A DNA stretch of 64,000 nucleotides from Alphaproteobacteria bacterium (GTDB lineage: Bacteria > Pseudomonadota > Alphaproteobacteria > Micropepsales > Micropepsaceae): assembly GCA_028871795.1 (NCBI GenBank), contig JAGWMG010000004.1:1-64000 (forward strand). Direction: 5' to 3'. Position 1 is the stretch's first letter. Each line of letters begins with the position of its first letter. Shown in pieces: positions 10,661 to 20,312 of the stretch. A program made the position numbers and the translations under genes. The notes under the pieces are model-generated. The model ran no database searches. It had not been told where the DNA came from and worked only from the letters and a program-made list of their open reading frames with translations.

Positions 10661-11988
10661 TGTCGATCCAGATCCTCATGCCTGCCCTGTCGCCCACCAT
10701 GGAAGAGGGCAAGCTCGCCAAGTGGCTGGTCAAGGAAGGCGACATCGTGAAATCCGGCGACATCCTCGCAGAAATCGAGACCGACAAGGCAACGATGGAA
10801 TTCGAGGCCGTCGACGAAGGCCGCATCGGAAAAATCCTGGTTCCCGAAGGCACCGAAGGCGTGAAGGTCAACGCGCCCATCGCGGTTCTGTTCGGTGACG
10901 GCGAGAACGCCGCTGCCGATATTCCCGCCGCAATGGCGTCGATCAAGGAAGCGGTGGTCGCTGAAGTACAACCAAAATCCACCGTCGTGCAGGCTGCAGC
11001 CGCGCCGAAACAAATTTCGCTGGGTGCCCCTGCGGTCGCGCCAGCGCCCTCGGGTTCGCGCATTTTCGTCTCTCCACTTGCCCGGCGCATCGCCCAGCAG
11101 AAAAGCATCGACCTGGCGGTGCTCGCTGGCTCCGGCCCACGCGGGCGCATCGTCAAAACGGACGTGGAGCGTGCGACGTCCGGGGCGGTAAAGCCGACGG
11201 CGACGCCGGCCGTTTCGGTGCCACAACCATCCGTAGGCGGAGGGATTGCGGGAATCGCGCCGCTGCCCGACGCCAGGCTGTTCTACGGCAAGGACGACTA
11301 CGTCGAACTCCCTCACGACTCGATGCGCAAGTCCATCGCCAAGCGCTTGTCGTCCGCGGCCGCGCTGATCCCGCATTTCTACCTCACCATCGATTGCCGG
11401 ATCGACGAGCTTATGGCGGCGCGGGCGCGGCTGAACGAAGCTTCTGCGAAAGGTGAGGGTGCCTACAAGCTCTCGGTCAACGATTTCATCGTCAAGGCGG
11501 TCGCTCTCGCCCTCAAGCGCGTGCCGGAAGTGAATGCGAGCTGGACCGACTCCGCGATCCTGCGCCACAAACATGCTGACGTCGGAGTTGCCGTGGCGCT
11601 GGATTTCGGGCTGATCACGCCGATCGTTTTCCGCGCCGAGGAAAAAGGGCTGGCCGTCATCTCCAACGAAGTGAAGTCGCTGGCCGAGCGCGCCCGCGCC
11701 AAGAAACTCAAGCCGCAGGAGTACGAGGGCGGCAGCTTCGCCATCTCCAATCTCGGCATGTTTGGGATCAAGGATTTCACCGCCGTCATCAATCCGCCGC
11801 ACGCCGGCATCCTGGCGGTCGGCACGGGCGAACGTCGCACAATCGTCATTGGCGACAAGATCGAGATCGCCACCGTGATGTCCGTCACCATGTCCTGCGA
11901 CCACCGCGTCATTGACGGGGCGACGGGCGCGCGTTTCCTGCAGGTGTTCAAGCAATACGTCGAAGAACCGGCCGCGATGCTGCTATGA
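10660..11988 (+). CDS. pdhC: Pyruvate dehydrogenase E2, dihydrolipoamide acetyltransferase
   Basis: 442 residues. It transfers the acetyl group to CoA and forms the complex core. Domains: lipoyl (1-80, K43 in [10 protein letters not shown]), Ala/Pro-rich linker, peripheral-subunit-binding domain (SPLARRIAQQKSIDLAVLAG, about 131-165), then the catalytic domain from about 210, with the active-site motif SCDHRVIDGA near the C-terminus. The start at 10660 overlaps the previous stop by one base and aligns exactly with the PdhB lipoyl domain. Confidence 0.96.
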   Translation: MSIQILMPALSPTMEEGKLAKWLVKEGDIVKSGDILAEIETDKATMEFEAVDEGRIGKILVPEGTEGVKVNAPIAVLFGDGENAAADIPAAMASIKEAVVAEVQPKSTVVQAAAAPKQISLGAPAVAPAPSGSRIFVSPLARRIAQQKSIDLAVLAGSGPRGRIVKTDVERATSGAVKPTATPAVSVPQPSVGGGIAGIAPLPDARLFYGKDDYVELPHDSMRKSIAKRLSSAAALIPHFYLTIDCRIDELMAARARLNEASAKGEGAYKLSVNDFIVKAVALALKRVPEVNASWTDSAILRHKHADVGVAVALDFGLITPIVFRAEEKGLAVISNEVKSLAERARAKKLKPQEYEGGSFAISNLGMFGIKDFTAVINPPHAGILAVGTGERRTIVIGDKIEIATVMSVTMSCDHRVIDGATGARFLQVFKQYVEEPAAMLL

Positions 11989-11995
11989 GGCGGTC

Positions 11996-13159
11996 ATGGA
12001 AGAGCTAGGCGCTATCAGCGAGACTGCGGGCGCTGCAGCAGCGGAACTGGCCGTGTCAGCGCTCCTGGAGCAAGGCGGCAAGGTCGTTCCTTGCTCGAAC
12101 TGCGGCGCGCCGATGACCGGTGCGTACTGCGCGGCCTGCGGCCAACCCTGCCAGACGCATCGCCGGTCGGTGCTGCACCTGTTGCACGATTTCTTCAAGG
12201 ACATCGCCAGCTTCGACAGCCGTATCCTGCGGACCGTGCAAGCGCTGATGTTGCGCCCGGGTGAGCTGCCGTTGGCCTTCCGCGAAGGCCGCACCCAGCG
12301 CTATATGCCCGCGGTGCGGCTCTATCTGTTCGTCTCGCTGCTTTTCTTCCTGTTCCTGTCGGTGACGGGCATCGCGCTAGCGCAACTGACGCTCGATGTG
12401 ATCACGAAGAAATACGTAGCCGACAAAGCGGGCCATGTGTTCGTCATCAAAAACGGAGTGCGCGCGGCAATGGAGGGCTACGCCGCGGATGCCAAAGGCA
12501 ACGTGACGCTGACGACGGGCGGTGGCATGCGCATTCCGATGCCCATGATCAAAACCGACGGCTCTGCGACGAACACCGTCACCACCAAGCTGCATTTCTT
12601 CGGACGTCTCGGCGCGGACCATCCGCACTATTCCGCCGACGTCGCCAAGGTAATCAAAGAGATCAATCCGGCGAACGACGCGGAGTTGAAGAAAGAACCT
12701 AAGTCCGGCATGAACTGGTTCCTAAGTGCCGGATACAGGGTGTTGGTCAACGTGGAGAGCAACCCGGACGCGCTGAACGGGCCGCTGACGGTGTGGATTC
12801 CGCGCCTTCTGTTCTTGCTGCTGCCGCTGTTCGCGCTGCTTCTGGCGGCGTTCTACTGGCGCAGGCGTCGCGAGTTCTATTACGTCGACCATCTGGTATT
12901 CTCGCTCAGTACCCACAGCTTTGCCTTCGTCGTGCTGGCGGCGGCGGCCGTAGCGGCGCAGTTTGTTCCGGGCGAGTTCGTGGCGTGGCCGACTTTCGGC
13001 GTGCTTGCGCTCTATCTGTTGCTCGCGCTCAAGCGCTTCTACGGGCAAGGCTGGCTGGCGACCGGCTTGAAATTCGTCGGCATCGGGATCATCTACCCGA
13101 CGTTCTTCCTGGCACCCTCTCTCGGCGCTGCCATCGTCGCGAGCGTTGTTGCGGCTTAA
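11996..13159 (+). CDS. DUF3667-like membrane protein with N-terminal zinc ribbon
   Basis: 387 residues. A double CxxC ribbon (CSNCGAPMTGAYCAACGQPC, about 36-55) precedes a basic segment and a membrane helix (about 106-126). A soluble loop of about 130 residues follows, then four C-terminal helices (about 265-385). The order matches DUF3667 proteins, whose role is unknown. It starts 7 bp after pdhC and ends 21 bp before lpd, so it is in the operon without an obvious link to pyruvate oxidation. Confidence 0.8.
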   Translation: MEELGAISETAGAAAAELAVSALLEQGGKVVPCSNCGAPMTGAYCAACGQPCQTHRRSVLHLLHDFFKDIASFDSRILRTVQALMLRPGELPLAFREGRTQRYMPAVRLYLFVSLLFFLFLSVTGIALAQLTLDVITKKYVADKAGHVFVIKNGVRAAMEGYAADAKGNVTLTTGGGMRIPMPMIKTDGSATNTVTTKLHFFGRLGADHPHYSADVAKVIKEINPANDAELKKEPKSGMNWFLSAGYRVLVNVESNPDALNGPLTVWIPRLLFLLLPLFALLLAAFYWRRRREFYYVDHLVFSLSTHSFAFVVLAAAAVAAQFVPGEFVAWPTFGVLALYLLLALKRFYGQGWLATGLKFVGIGIIYPTFFLAPSLGAAIVASVVAA

Positions 13160-13180
13160 GACAATCCTTGGAGTTCGTCC

Positions 13181-14578
13181 ATGGCCGATACATTCGACGT
13201 CATCGTGGTGGGCGGCGGACCGGGCGGATATGTCTGCGCCATCCACGCGGCACAGCTCGGCCTGAAGACGGCCGTGGTCGAGCGCGACAGGCTCGGTGGC
13301 ATCTGCCTCAACTGGGGCTGCATCCCGACCAAGGCGCTGCTGCGCTCCTCCGAGATCTGGCATCTATTGCACCGGCTCGGCGAATTCGGATTCTCGGCCG
13401 ATAATCTTAAATTCGATCTCGCCAAGATCGTCGAGCGCTCGCGCAAGGTTTCGCAGCAATTGTCGAACGGTGTCAGCTTCCTGATGAAGAAGCACAAGAT
13501 CGCCGTCATCCCGGGCGAGGCGAGGCTATCGGGCGGGGGCAAGCTGGTCGTGACCAAGGACGGAATCTCGACCGAAATCGCGGGCCAAAACATCGTACTT
13601 GCCACCGGTGCGCGCGCCCGCACGCTGCCGGGTCTGGAGCCGGACGGCAATCTGATCTGGACCTATCGCGAGGCGATGATCCCAGCGTCGTTCCCAAAAT
13701 CGCTGCTGGTCGTCGGCTCTGGCGCCATCGGCATCGAGTTTGCCAGTTTCTTCCGCACGCTGGGGTCCGACGTCACGGTCGTCGAAGTGCTCGACCGCGT
13801 GCTGCCCGTGGAAGACGAGGAAATCTCCCAACTCGCGCACAAGGCTTTCGTCAAGCAGGGCATGAAGATCAAGGTCTCGACCACCGTCGAGAAGCTGGAG
13901 AAGGGCGCCGACAACGTCACCGCCACGCTGAAGGCCAAGGACGGCGCGAGCGAAACCATCACTGCGGAGCGCGTGATTCTGGCAGTCGGCATCGTCGGCA
14001 ACGTCGAGAATATCGGCTTGGACAGGGCCGGCGTGAAGGTCGAGAAAACCCATGTCGTGGTCGACGAATGGGGCGGGACGGGCGTGCCTGGCCTGTGGGC
14101 CATCGGCGATCTGGTCGGACCGCCCTGGCTGGCGCACAAGGCGATGCACGAAGGCGTGATCGTGGCGGAGCGCATCGCCGGGGTGAAGGGTATCCACCCG
14201 CTCGACACCTCGAAGGTTCCCGGCTGCACCTATTGCTGGCCGCAAGTGGCGTCCGTCGGCATGACAGAAGCGAAAGCCAAAGCGAGCGGCCGCAAGATCA
14301 AGGTCGGCCGCTTCCCCTTCATCGGCAACGGCAAGGCGATCGCGCTGGGCGATGCCGAAGGCCTGGTGAAAACCGTGTTCGACGCCGACACCGGCGAACT
14401 TCTCGGCGCGCATATGATCGGCGCCGAAGTGACCGAACTGATCCAGGGCTACGCCATCGCCCGCGCCGGCGAGCTTACCGATGTCGAGCTTGCGTCGACC
14501 ATCTTCCCGCATCCGACCCTGTCGGAGATGCTGCACGAAGCCGTCCTCGACGCCGACAAGAAGGCGCTGCATATCTAG
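13181..14578 (+). CDS. lpdA: Dihydrolipoyl dehydrogenase (E3)
   Basis: 465 residues. It reoxidises dihydrolipoamide with FAD and NAD+. Motifs: FAD-binding VVGGGPGGYVCAIHAAQLG, redox disulfide GGICLNWGCIPTKA (about 39-52), NAD-binding VVGSGAIGIEFASFF, and the C-terminal base region HPHPTLSE-like (FPHPTLSEMLHEA). It is the last gene of the pdh operon. Its 3' end overlaps the convergent SCO1 gene by 4 bp. Confidence 0.96.
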   Translation: MADTFDVIVVGGGPGGYVCAIHAAQLGLKTAVVERDRLGGICLNWGCIPTKALLRSSEIWHLLHRLGEFGFSADNLKFDLAKIVERSRKVSQQLSNGVSFLMKKHKIAVIPGEARLSGGGKLVVTKDGISTEIAGQNIVLATGARARTLPGLEPDGNLIWTYREAMIPASFPKSLLVVGSGAIGIEFASFFRTLGSDVTVVEVLDRVLPVEDEEISQLAHKAFVKQGMKIKVSTTVEKLEKGADNVTATLKAKDGASETITAERVILAVGIVGNVENIGLDRAGVKVEKTHVVVDEWGGTGVPGLWAIGDLVGPPWLAHKAMHEGVIVAERIAGVKGIHPLDTSKVPGCTYCWPQVASVGMTEAKAKASGRKIKVGRFPFIGNGKAIALGDAEGLVKTVFDADTGELLGAHMIGAEVTELIQGYAIARAGELTDVELASTIFPHPTLSEMLHEAVLDADKKALHI

Positions 14579-15141
14579 TCGAGCAGTCGTTTCACATCCT
14601 CCGCCAATCCCGCCGTATCGTCGGTGGAAAGAGTCACTAGGCGCGCGCGGCCCTCACGGTCGAAGAAGAACACGGCGCTGGAATGCATGACTTGGTAAGT
14701 GGGCTGCATCTTCACGCTGTAGGCGACGCGGTAGCGCCGCGCCAGATCGGCCAGCGCATTGTCGCTGCCGCGCAACCCGTCGACTTGCGGCGCGAAGGCC
14801 GCGGCGTACTTCTTCAGGATCGAAAGCCGGTCGCGGTTGGGATCGACGGTGACGAACAGCACCCGCACTCTGTCGGCGTCGCGGCCCAGTTGCCGCAGCA
14901 TGTCGGCAAGGTTGGCGAGCGTCGCGGGACAGACGTCCGGGCAGTTGGTGTAGCCAAAATAGAGGATGGTCACGCGCCCACGATAATCCTTGGCCGTCAC
15001 GGACGCGCCGTCGCTGGCGCGGGTCATCACGAATTCGAGGCGGGGCATGGCGCCAGAGATGTCGGTCGCGCGCCACGGCCTATCGCGCCCGCAGCCGGCG
15101 AGTACGGCCATCAACATCAGACACGCCGCGAAGCGATTCAT
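14575..15141 (-). CDS. SCO1/SenC family copper chaperone (lipoprotein)
   Basis: 188 residues with a lipoprotein signal (LMAVLAGC, Cys16). The thioredoxin-like SCO fold shows the copper-binding CPDVC motif in FGYTNCPDVCPATLANLADM, FVTVDPNRD, and the conserved distal His (YQVMHSSAVFFFD). SCO proteins deliver copper to the CuA site of cytochrome c oxidase. The divergent neighbour is a CtaG-like protein, in keeping with oxidase assembly. Confidence 0.92.
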   Translation of the reverse strand: MNRFAACLMLMAVLAGCGRDRPWRATDISGAMPRLEFVMTRASDGASVTAKDYRGRVTILYFGYTNCPDVCPATLANLADMLRQLGRDADRVRVLFVTVDPNRDRLSILKKYAAAFAPQVDGLRGSDNALADLARRYRVAYSVKMQPTYQVMHSSAVFFFDREGRARLVTLSTDDTAGLAEDVKRLLD

Positions 15142-15183
15142 GCGCCGGACATTACCATGGCGCCCTCGTCATAAATCGGCAAA

Positions 15184-16125
15184 ATGGCGGCGATGACTCT
15201 GGCGTGGACCAAAGACGAGAGCGCGCGCGACTGGCTCGCCTATGGGGCGCTGTTGGCCGTCGGCGGCGTGCTCTACGTCCTGTGTCGCCTGTTCCCCGCC
15301 GACCTGCCGTTCTGGATGCCGTGGGAATTTTCCTGGCCTGCCTATCTCGCCACAACGCTTTCGTTGGCTTGGTTCTTCCGCGGGATTGCGCGCCTGCCCG
15401 CGTCCGAGCGCCCGGCCGTGTGGCGCAACGCGGCGTTCGTGATCGGCGTGGCGGCCGATTACGCCGTACTGCAAACCCATGTCGATTACCTCGCTCAGCA
15501 CATGTTCTTCGTGCATCGCTGGGCGCATTTCATACTGCATCACACGGGCGCGTTCCTGATCGCGCTTGGCGCTTCCGGGCCGGCCGTGCGCGCCGGGATG
15601 CCGGATTTTCTGAAACCGCTGATCGACGCCCGCCCGGTGCAGCGCATGGTGGATTTCATGCAGCATCCCGCCGTCGCGCCGTTCCTGTTCGTGGGGCTGC
15701 TGTATTTCTGGTTGTTCCCCGAAGTCCACACGCGCGTCATGCTCGACCGCAATCTCTACGACATTATGAACTGGACGATGGCGATCAACGGCATATTCTT
15801 CTGGTGCCTGATCCTCGATCAGCGGCCCAAGCCGCCCGCGCGGCTCTCAAGCCTGATGCGCGCGCTGCTCATCATCGCCATCGAGTTGCCGCAGATGGTG
15901 CTGGGTGCGATCCTGTCGCTGTCGATGACCGACTATTACCCCGTGTACAATATCTGCGGCCGCGTGTTCGACATGACGGCGCTGAACGACCAGCATTACG
16001 GCGGGCTGATCATCTGGCTGCCCGGCACGATGATGAGCTTCGCCGCGATGATCTGCGTGCTCGTCGTCATGCGGATCAACGAGGAACGGGCGGAAAAGGA
16101 ACGATTCTTTTCACCCTCGCCGTGA
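15184..16125 (+). CDS. CtaG/Caa3-type cytochrome c oxidase assembly membrane protein
   Basis: 313 residues with about seven membrane helices. Histidine-rich helices typical of the Caa3_CtaG family are present (LQTHVDYLAQHMFFVHRWAH, then LHHTGAFLIAL, about 100-130), with conserved YHF-like and MTxL positions in the C-terminal half (DQHYGGLIIWLPGTMM). The family assists CuB insertion into oxidases. Divergence from an SCO1 gene with only 42 bp between supports that role. Confidence 0.8.
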   Translation: MAAMTLAWTKDESARDWLAYGALLAVGGVLYVLCRLFPADLPFWMPWEFSWPAYLATTLSLAWFFRGIARLPASERPAVWRNAAFVIGVAADYAVLQTHVDYLAQHMFFVHRWAHFILHHTGAFLIALGASGPAVRAGMPDFLKPLIDARPVQRMVDFMQHPAVAPFLFVGLLYFWLFPEVHTRVMLDRNLYDIMNWTMAINGIFFWCLILDQRPKPPARLSSLMRALLIIAIELPQMVLGAILSLSMTDYYPVYNICGRVFDMTALNDQHYGGLIIWLPGTMMSFAAMICVLVVMRINEERAEKERFFSPSP

Positions 16126-16226
16126 AGAGTTCCGTGCAACCGGGCCTGCAGCCGGTCGAAGCGGCCGCCTGCGTGCGGCGGCTCCACCATTGACGGCGAT
16201 AACCAGTCCAATAGTGTGCGGAGGCA

Positions 16227-17909
16227 ATGCAACCTGACGCCAGTTCTCCGTCCGTCGCACAGCAGCAATTCGAAGCCGCCGTCGTGCTGCACAGCATGGG
16301 GCGTCACGGCGAGGCGCTGAGCTGTTTGCAGCGCTCGCTCGCCCTCGACCCGGATTCGTTGGAGACACATGTTCTTCTCGGCAATGTGCTGGCTGCGCTC
16401 GGCCGCCACGACGAAGCCGTCGCTGCGTTCGAGAAGGCGCTCGAATTGCGTCCCGATGTCGCCTCTACGTTGAACAATCTCGGCAATTCGCTTGGTGCGC
16501 TCGGCAGGCACGAGCAAGCGCTCGCCTGTTTCGAACGGGCGCTTGCCGTTCAACCGACATTCGTTCTGGCGCATTACAATTTCGGAATGGCGCTGGCGGC
16601 GTTAAGCCGCCACGAGGAAGCCGTCGCGCATTTCCGGATTGTGGCCTCCGAATGGCCCGGCCATCCCGGAGCCCTGTACAATCTCGGCAATTCGCTGTCC
16701 GCGGCCTTTCGCGCCGCCGAGGCGCTGGAGGTTTTCGAACAGCTGTTGGCCATCGATTCCCGCGTTATGCCTGCCCATCTGGGAGCTGGGAATGCCCTGC
16801 AGGCGCTCGGACGCTTCACGGAAGCGCGCGGCGCCTATGAACGCGCCTTGGCGCTTGCACCGGATGTGCCAACACTCCACCGCGCGGTGGCGGAGATCAA
16901 GCAGTTCCGCGAAGGCGATCCGCAGCTCAAGGCGATGGAAGCTTTGGCGCGGGACATGGCACGATTTCCAGAACAGGAGCGCATCTCGCTGCATTTTGCA
17001 CTGGCCAAGGCCTATGACGATTTGGGGCAGCATATGTCTGCCTTCGAGCACTTGCGAAGCGGCAACGCCCTCAAGCGCCGGACAATCGTCTACGACGAAG
17101 CGGCGCAACTGGGCGCCTTGCATGACATTGAATCGGCGTTCACAGCCGACCTGATGCAGGCGCGCCGTGGTCAAGGCGATCCCTCCGAGCTGCCGGTCTT
17201 CATTCTGGGCATGCCGCGTTCGGGCACCACGCTGATCGAGCAGGTGTTGGCGAGCCATCCGCGCGCGTTCGGCGCGGGAGAGTTGCGGCACTTGCTCGAT
17301 CTCGTGGAAGAAGGCCACGCAGGTGCGCGGTTTCCGTTCGATTTCGCCTCGCTGTCGGACGAAGGACTATTCCGGCTGGGAAGCCTCTACGCGGCTCGGC
17401 TCAAGTCACATGCGCCGCAGGCCGATCGCATCGCAGACAAACTGCCGGCCAATTTCCGCTACGTCGGCCTCATCCATCTGGCGCTGCCCAAAGCGCGCAT
17501 CATCCATGTCAGCCGCGATCCGGTCGACACCTGCTTCTCGTGCTACAGCAAGCTGTTCGTCAACGGTCTCGAATTCACATGCGATCTCGGCGAGCTCGGC
17601 CGCTATTACCGCGCCTACGAGATACTTATGGCGCATTGGCGCCGCATACTGCCCGAAGGCGCCATGATCGAGGTGCAATACGAGGACCTAGTCGCGGATT
17701 TCGAAACGCAGGCGCGGCGGATCGTCGAGTATTGCGGCCTGGAATGGGACGAGCGCTGCCTCAGGTTCCACGAAGCCGAAAGGCCGATATACACGGTCAG
17801 CGTCCAACAGGTGCGCCGCCCGCTGTTCCGCAGCTCGGTCGGAAAATGGCGGCCTTATAAGAAGCACCTGAGTGTCTTGCTGGAGACACTAGGCATCGAC
17901 CCGACGTAA
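16227..17909 (+). CDS. TPR-sulfotransferase fusion protein
   Basis: 560 residues. Five to six tetratricopeptide repeats fill residues 5-230 (for example EALSCLQRSLALDPDSLETH and ALELRPDVASTLNNLGNSL). The C-terminal domain is a sulfotransferase with the PAPS 5'-phosphosulfate loop ILGMPRSGTTLIEQVLASHP (about 328-347) and the 3'-phosphate motif HVSRDPVDTCFSCY (about 424-437). The acceptor is unknown; such fusions modify proteins or surface glycans. No gene for PAPS synthesis is adjacent. Confidence 0.9.
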   Translation: MQPDASSPSVAQQQFEAAVVLHSMGRHGEALSCLQRSLALDPDSLETHVLLGNVLAALGRHDEAVAAFEKALELRPDVASTLNNLGNSLGALGRHEQALACFERALAVQPTFVLAHYNFGMALAALSRHEEAVAHFRIVASEWPGHPGALYNLGNSLSAAFRAAEALEVFEQLLAIDSRVMPAHLGAGNALQALGRFTEARGAYERALALAPDVPTLHRAVAEIKQFREGDPQLKAMEALARDMARFPEQERISLHFALAKAYDDLGQHMSAFEHLRSGNALKRRTIVYDEAAQLGALHDIESAFTADLMQARRGQGDPSELPVFILGMPRSGTTLIEQVLASHPRAFGAGELRHLLDLVEEGHAGARFPFDFASLSDEGLFRLGSLYAARLKSHAPQADRIADKLPANFRYVGLIHLALPKARIIHVSRDPVDTCFSCYSKLFVNGLEFTCDLGELGRYYRAYEILMAHWRRILPEGAMIEVQYEDLVADFETQARRIVEYCGLEWDERCLRFHEAERPIYTVSVQQVRRPLFRSSVGKWRPYKKHLSVLLETLGIDPT

Positions 17910-17935
17910 TCAGTCCAAAGGGGGTCTAATTCATA

Positions 17936-19717
17936 TCAATACCCCGCTGCGCCGCCATCCTTGCGCATCTCGGAGGCACCCCAATAGACGTGGTTCTTGG
18001 CGTCGAACATGATCGCCTGATAACCGCCGAAATTGCCGGTGCCGCCCACGATCTTGTAACCGCGCTTCGCCAGTTCCGCTTTCACTTCGGGACTGAAGCC
18101 GCTCTCCATCTCCACCGTACCGATGCCTTGCGACGGCTCGCCCGTCGGCTCGGCGTTGCCGTAGTGGCGCCAGCGCGCGGCGTCGCCCGCCTCCTGTACG
18201 TTCATCCCGAAATCGATGATGTCGGTGAGCACCTGGACATGACCTTGCGGCTGCATGTCGCCGCCCATCAGGCCGAACGACATGAACGGCTGGCCGTCTT
18301 TCATCACAAAGGCGGGAATGATGGTGTGGAACGGCCGCTTGCCCGGCGCGTAGACGTTCGCCGCGTTGGGATCGAGCGAATAAAGTTCGCCGCGGTCCTG
18401 GAACATGAAGCCCAGTCCGTCCGCCACCAGCCCCGAACCCATGCCGCGATAGTTCGACTGGATCAGCGAAACCATCATGCCGTTTTTGTCGGCGGTGGTG
18501 AGATAGATCGTGTCGCCGTCGTGGAGCCGCGGATCCCCGGGGCCGATGTTCGGATTGGCGTGCGCCAAATCGATCAGCTTGCGTCGCTCGTCGGCATAGC
18601 CTTCGGACAGCAGGCCCTTCATGGGAATCTTCGCGAATTTCGGATCGGCATACCATTTTGCCAGGTCCTCGAACGCGAGCCGCTTGGCTTCCAGCATCGC
18701 CGTCAGTGCGTCCGCGGAGCCCGCGCCCATCTTCTTCAGGTCATAGGATTTCAGGATTTGCAGCATCTGCAGAACCGCTGCGCCCTGACCGTTGGGCGGC
18801 AGCTCATAGACGTCATAGCCGCGGTAGTTCACCGACAGCGGCGTCACCCATTCGCCGTGATGGGCGGCGAAATCGGCATAACGCAGATCGCCGCCGACGC
18901 GCTTGAAATAGGCGTCGATGGTGTGGGCGATCGCGCCCTTATAGAACACGTCGCGCCCGCCGGCGGCAATCAGCGTCAGCGTGCGGGCGAGGTCGGGGTT
19001 CTTGAAGATTTCTCCCTCGGCTGGCGTGTGACCTCCGTTCTTGTCGGGTATCAGGTAAGTGTGCCGCGCGTTGTCGAGTTCTTCGATCAGCGCCTTGTGT
19101 TTTTCGAAGGCCGCCATATTGCCTTTCCAGTAGGCGGAAATGAGCTGCGTCACGGGAAATCCGTTCTTCGCATAGCCGATGGCCGGTGCTAGATCGTCCT
19201 TGATCGGCAACTTGCCGAACTTGGCGTGCAGCGCGAACCAGCCGTCGACCGTGCCCGGCACGGTGATCGGCAGCGAGCCGACGGGCGGAATGTGCGCCGA
19301 ATACGGCATGCCCGCCTTCTTGTAGGCGGCTTCGATCTCGGCTTTCAGCTTCGCGAGGTCGCGGCCCATCGGCGAGCGACCCGAGCTGTTGTAGCCGTAG
19401 AGCTTATGCGTCTTGGGATCGTAGACGATGGCGAAGAGATCGCCGCCGATCCCGTTCAGCACGGGCTGCATCAGCCCGATGGCGGCGTTGGCGGCGATGG
19501 CGGCGTCGACCGCGCTTCCGCCCTTCTTCAGAATGTCGACAGCGATCCCGGTGGCCAGCGGCTGTTCGGTCGCCGCCATGCCGTGCTGGGCCAGCACCGG
19601 CGAGCGCGTCGCCCATTCGGCGCCGGAATAGCGGTCGCCGCGGCTGATTTGTCCGGTGGCGCTGTTCGCGGTCAGTCCCATCAACACGATGATCGCTCCT
19701 GCAAGGGGGGTGCGCAC
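17936..19717 (-). CDS. ggt: Gamma-glutamyltransferase
   Basis: 593 residues with a GTG start and a signal peptide (LTANSATG). It is secreted and self-processed into two chains, and transfers or hydrolyses gamma-glutamyl groups of glutathione. The N-terminal signature HGMAATEQPLATGIAVDILK and GGSAVDAAIAANAAIGLMQP is clear. The autocleavage/nucleophile region is DTIYLTTADKNGMMVSLIQS, where the Thr pair replaces the usual TTH. It lies 3 bp downstream of msrA, so the two probably form an operon. Confidence 0.92.
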   Translation of the reverse strand: MRTPLAGAIIVLMGLTANSATGQISRGDRYSGAEWATRSPVLAQHGMAATEQPLATGIAVDILKKGGSAVDAAIAANAAIGLMQPVLNGIGGDLFAIVYDPKTHKLYGYNSSGRSPMGRDLAKLKAEIEAAYKKAGMPYSAHIPPVGSLPITVPGTVDGWFALHAKFGKLPIKDDLAPAIGYAKNGFPVTQLISAYWKGNMAAFEKHKALIEELDNARHTYLIPDKNGGHTPAEGEIFKNPDLARTLTLIAAGGRDVFYKGAIAHTIDAYFKRVGGDLRYADFAAHHGEWVTPLSVNYRGYDVYELPPNGQGAAVLQMLQILKSYDLKKMGAGSADALTAMLEAKRLAFEDLAKWYADPKFAKIPMKGLLSEGYADERRKLIDLAHANPNIGPGDPRLHDGDTIYLTTADKNGMMVSLIQSNYRGMGSGLVADGLGFMFQDRGELYSLDPNAANVYAPGKRPFHTIIPAFVMKDGQPFMSFGLMGGDMQPQGHVQVLTDIIDFGMNVQEAGDAARWRHYGNAEPTGEPSQGIGTVEMESGFSPEVKAELAKRGYKIVGGTGNFGGYQAIMFDAKNHVYWGASEMRKDGGAAGY

Positions 19718-19720
19718 GGT

Positions 19721-20206
19721 TCAATGCTCCGCAAAGTTGACATGGCAGGACGGTAGCCCGTTCTTCTCGAAATAGCGCTGGTGATATTCCTCCGCGCGCC
19801 AGAAGGGCGGGGCGGCTTCGATTGTCGTGACGACCGGCCGCTTGAACTTGCCGGAGGCTTCCAGCGCCGCTTTCTTTTCCTGCGCCGTGCGCTCCTGTTC
19901 GGGCGAATGCGTGAAGATCACCGAGCGGTATTGGGTGCCGACGTCCGGCCCCTGGCGGTTCAGCATCGTGGGATCGTGATTGGCGAAGAACGCGTCCACC
20001 AGCTTGCCGTAGGATACTTTCGCCGGATCGAACGTCACTTCCACGACTTCCGCGTGGCCGGTCTTGTCGCTGCAGACCTGCTTGTAGGTCGGGTTGCCGG
20101 CGTGGCCGCCAGCATAGCCGCAGACCGCGTCGGTCACGCCGTGCACCTGCCGGAAGAAGGATTCGACACCCCAGAAACACCCTGCTCCGAATGTGGCTTT
20201 TTCCAT
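19721..20206 (-). CDS. msrA: Peptide methionine-S-oxide reductase MsrA
   Basis: 161 residues. It reduces methionine S-sulfoxide. The active-site motif GAGCFWGVESFF is at the N-terminus and YRSVIFTHSPEQ and HQRYFEKN are present. ATG 20206 is chosen because AGGAGG stands 8 bp upstream and the protein then opens MEKATFGAGCFWG; the frame runs 20 codons further upstream without conservation. It precedes ggt directly. Confidence 0.95.
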   Translation of the reverse strand: MEKATFGAGCFWGVESFFRQVHGVTDAVCGYAGGHAGNPTYKQVCSDKTGHAEVVEVTFDPAKVSYGKLVDAFFANHDPTMLNRQGPDVGTQYRSVIFTHSPEQERTAQEKKAALEASGKFKRPVVTTIEAAPPFWRAEEYHQRYFEKNGLPSCHVNFAEH

Positions 20207-20312
20207 GCCGCGACCTCCTGCCGGTTTGCGGCGACTATAGGGCGCAGGCGCACAAGCGTCATCCAATCAAAAATTTTTTGACCGGCGAGCTTCGTTGCCC
20301 TAATGCCACGCT

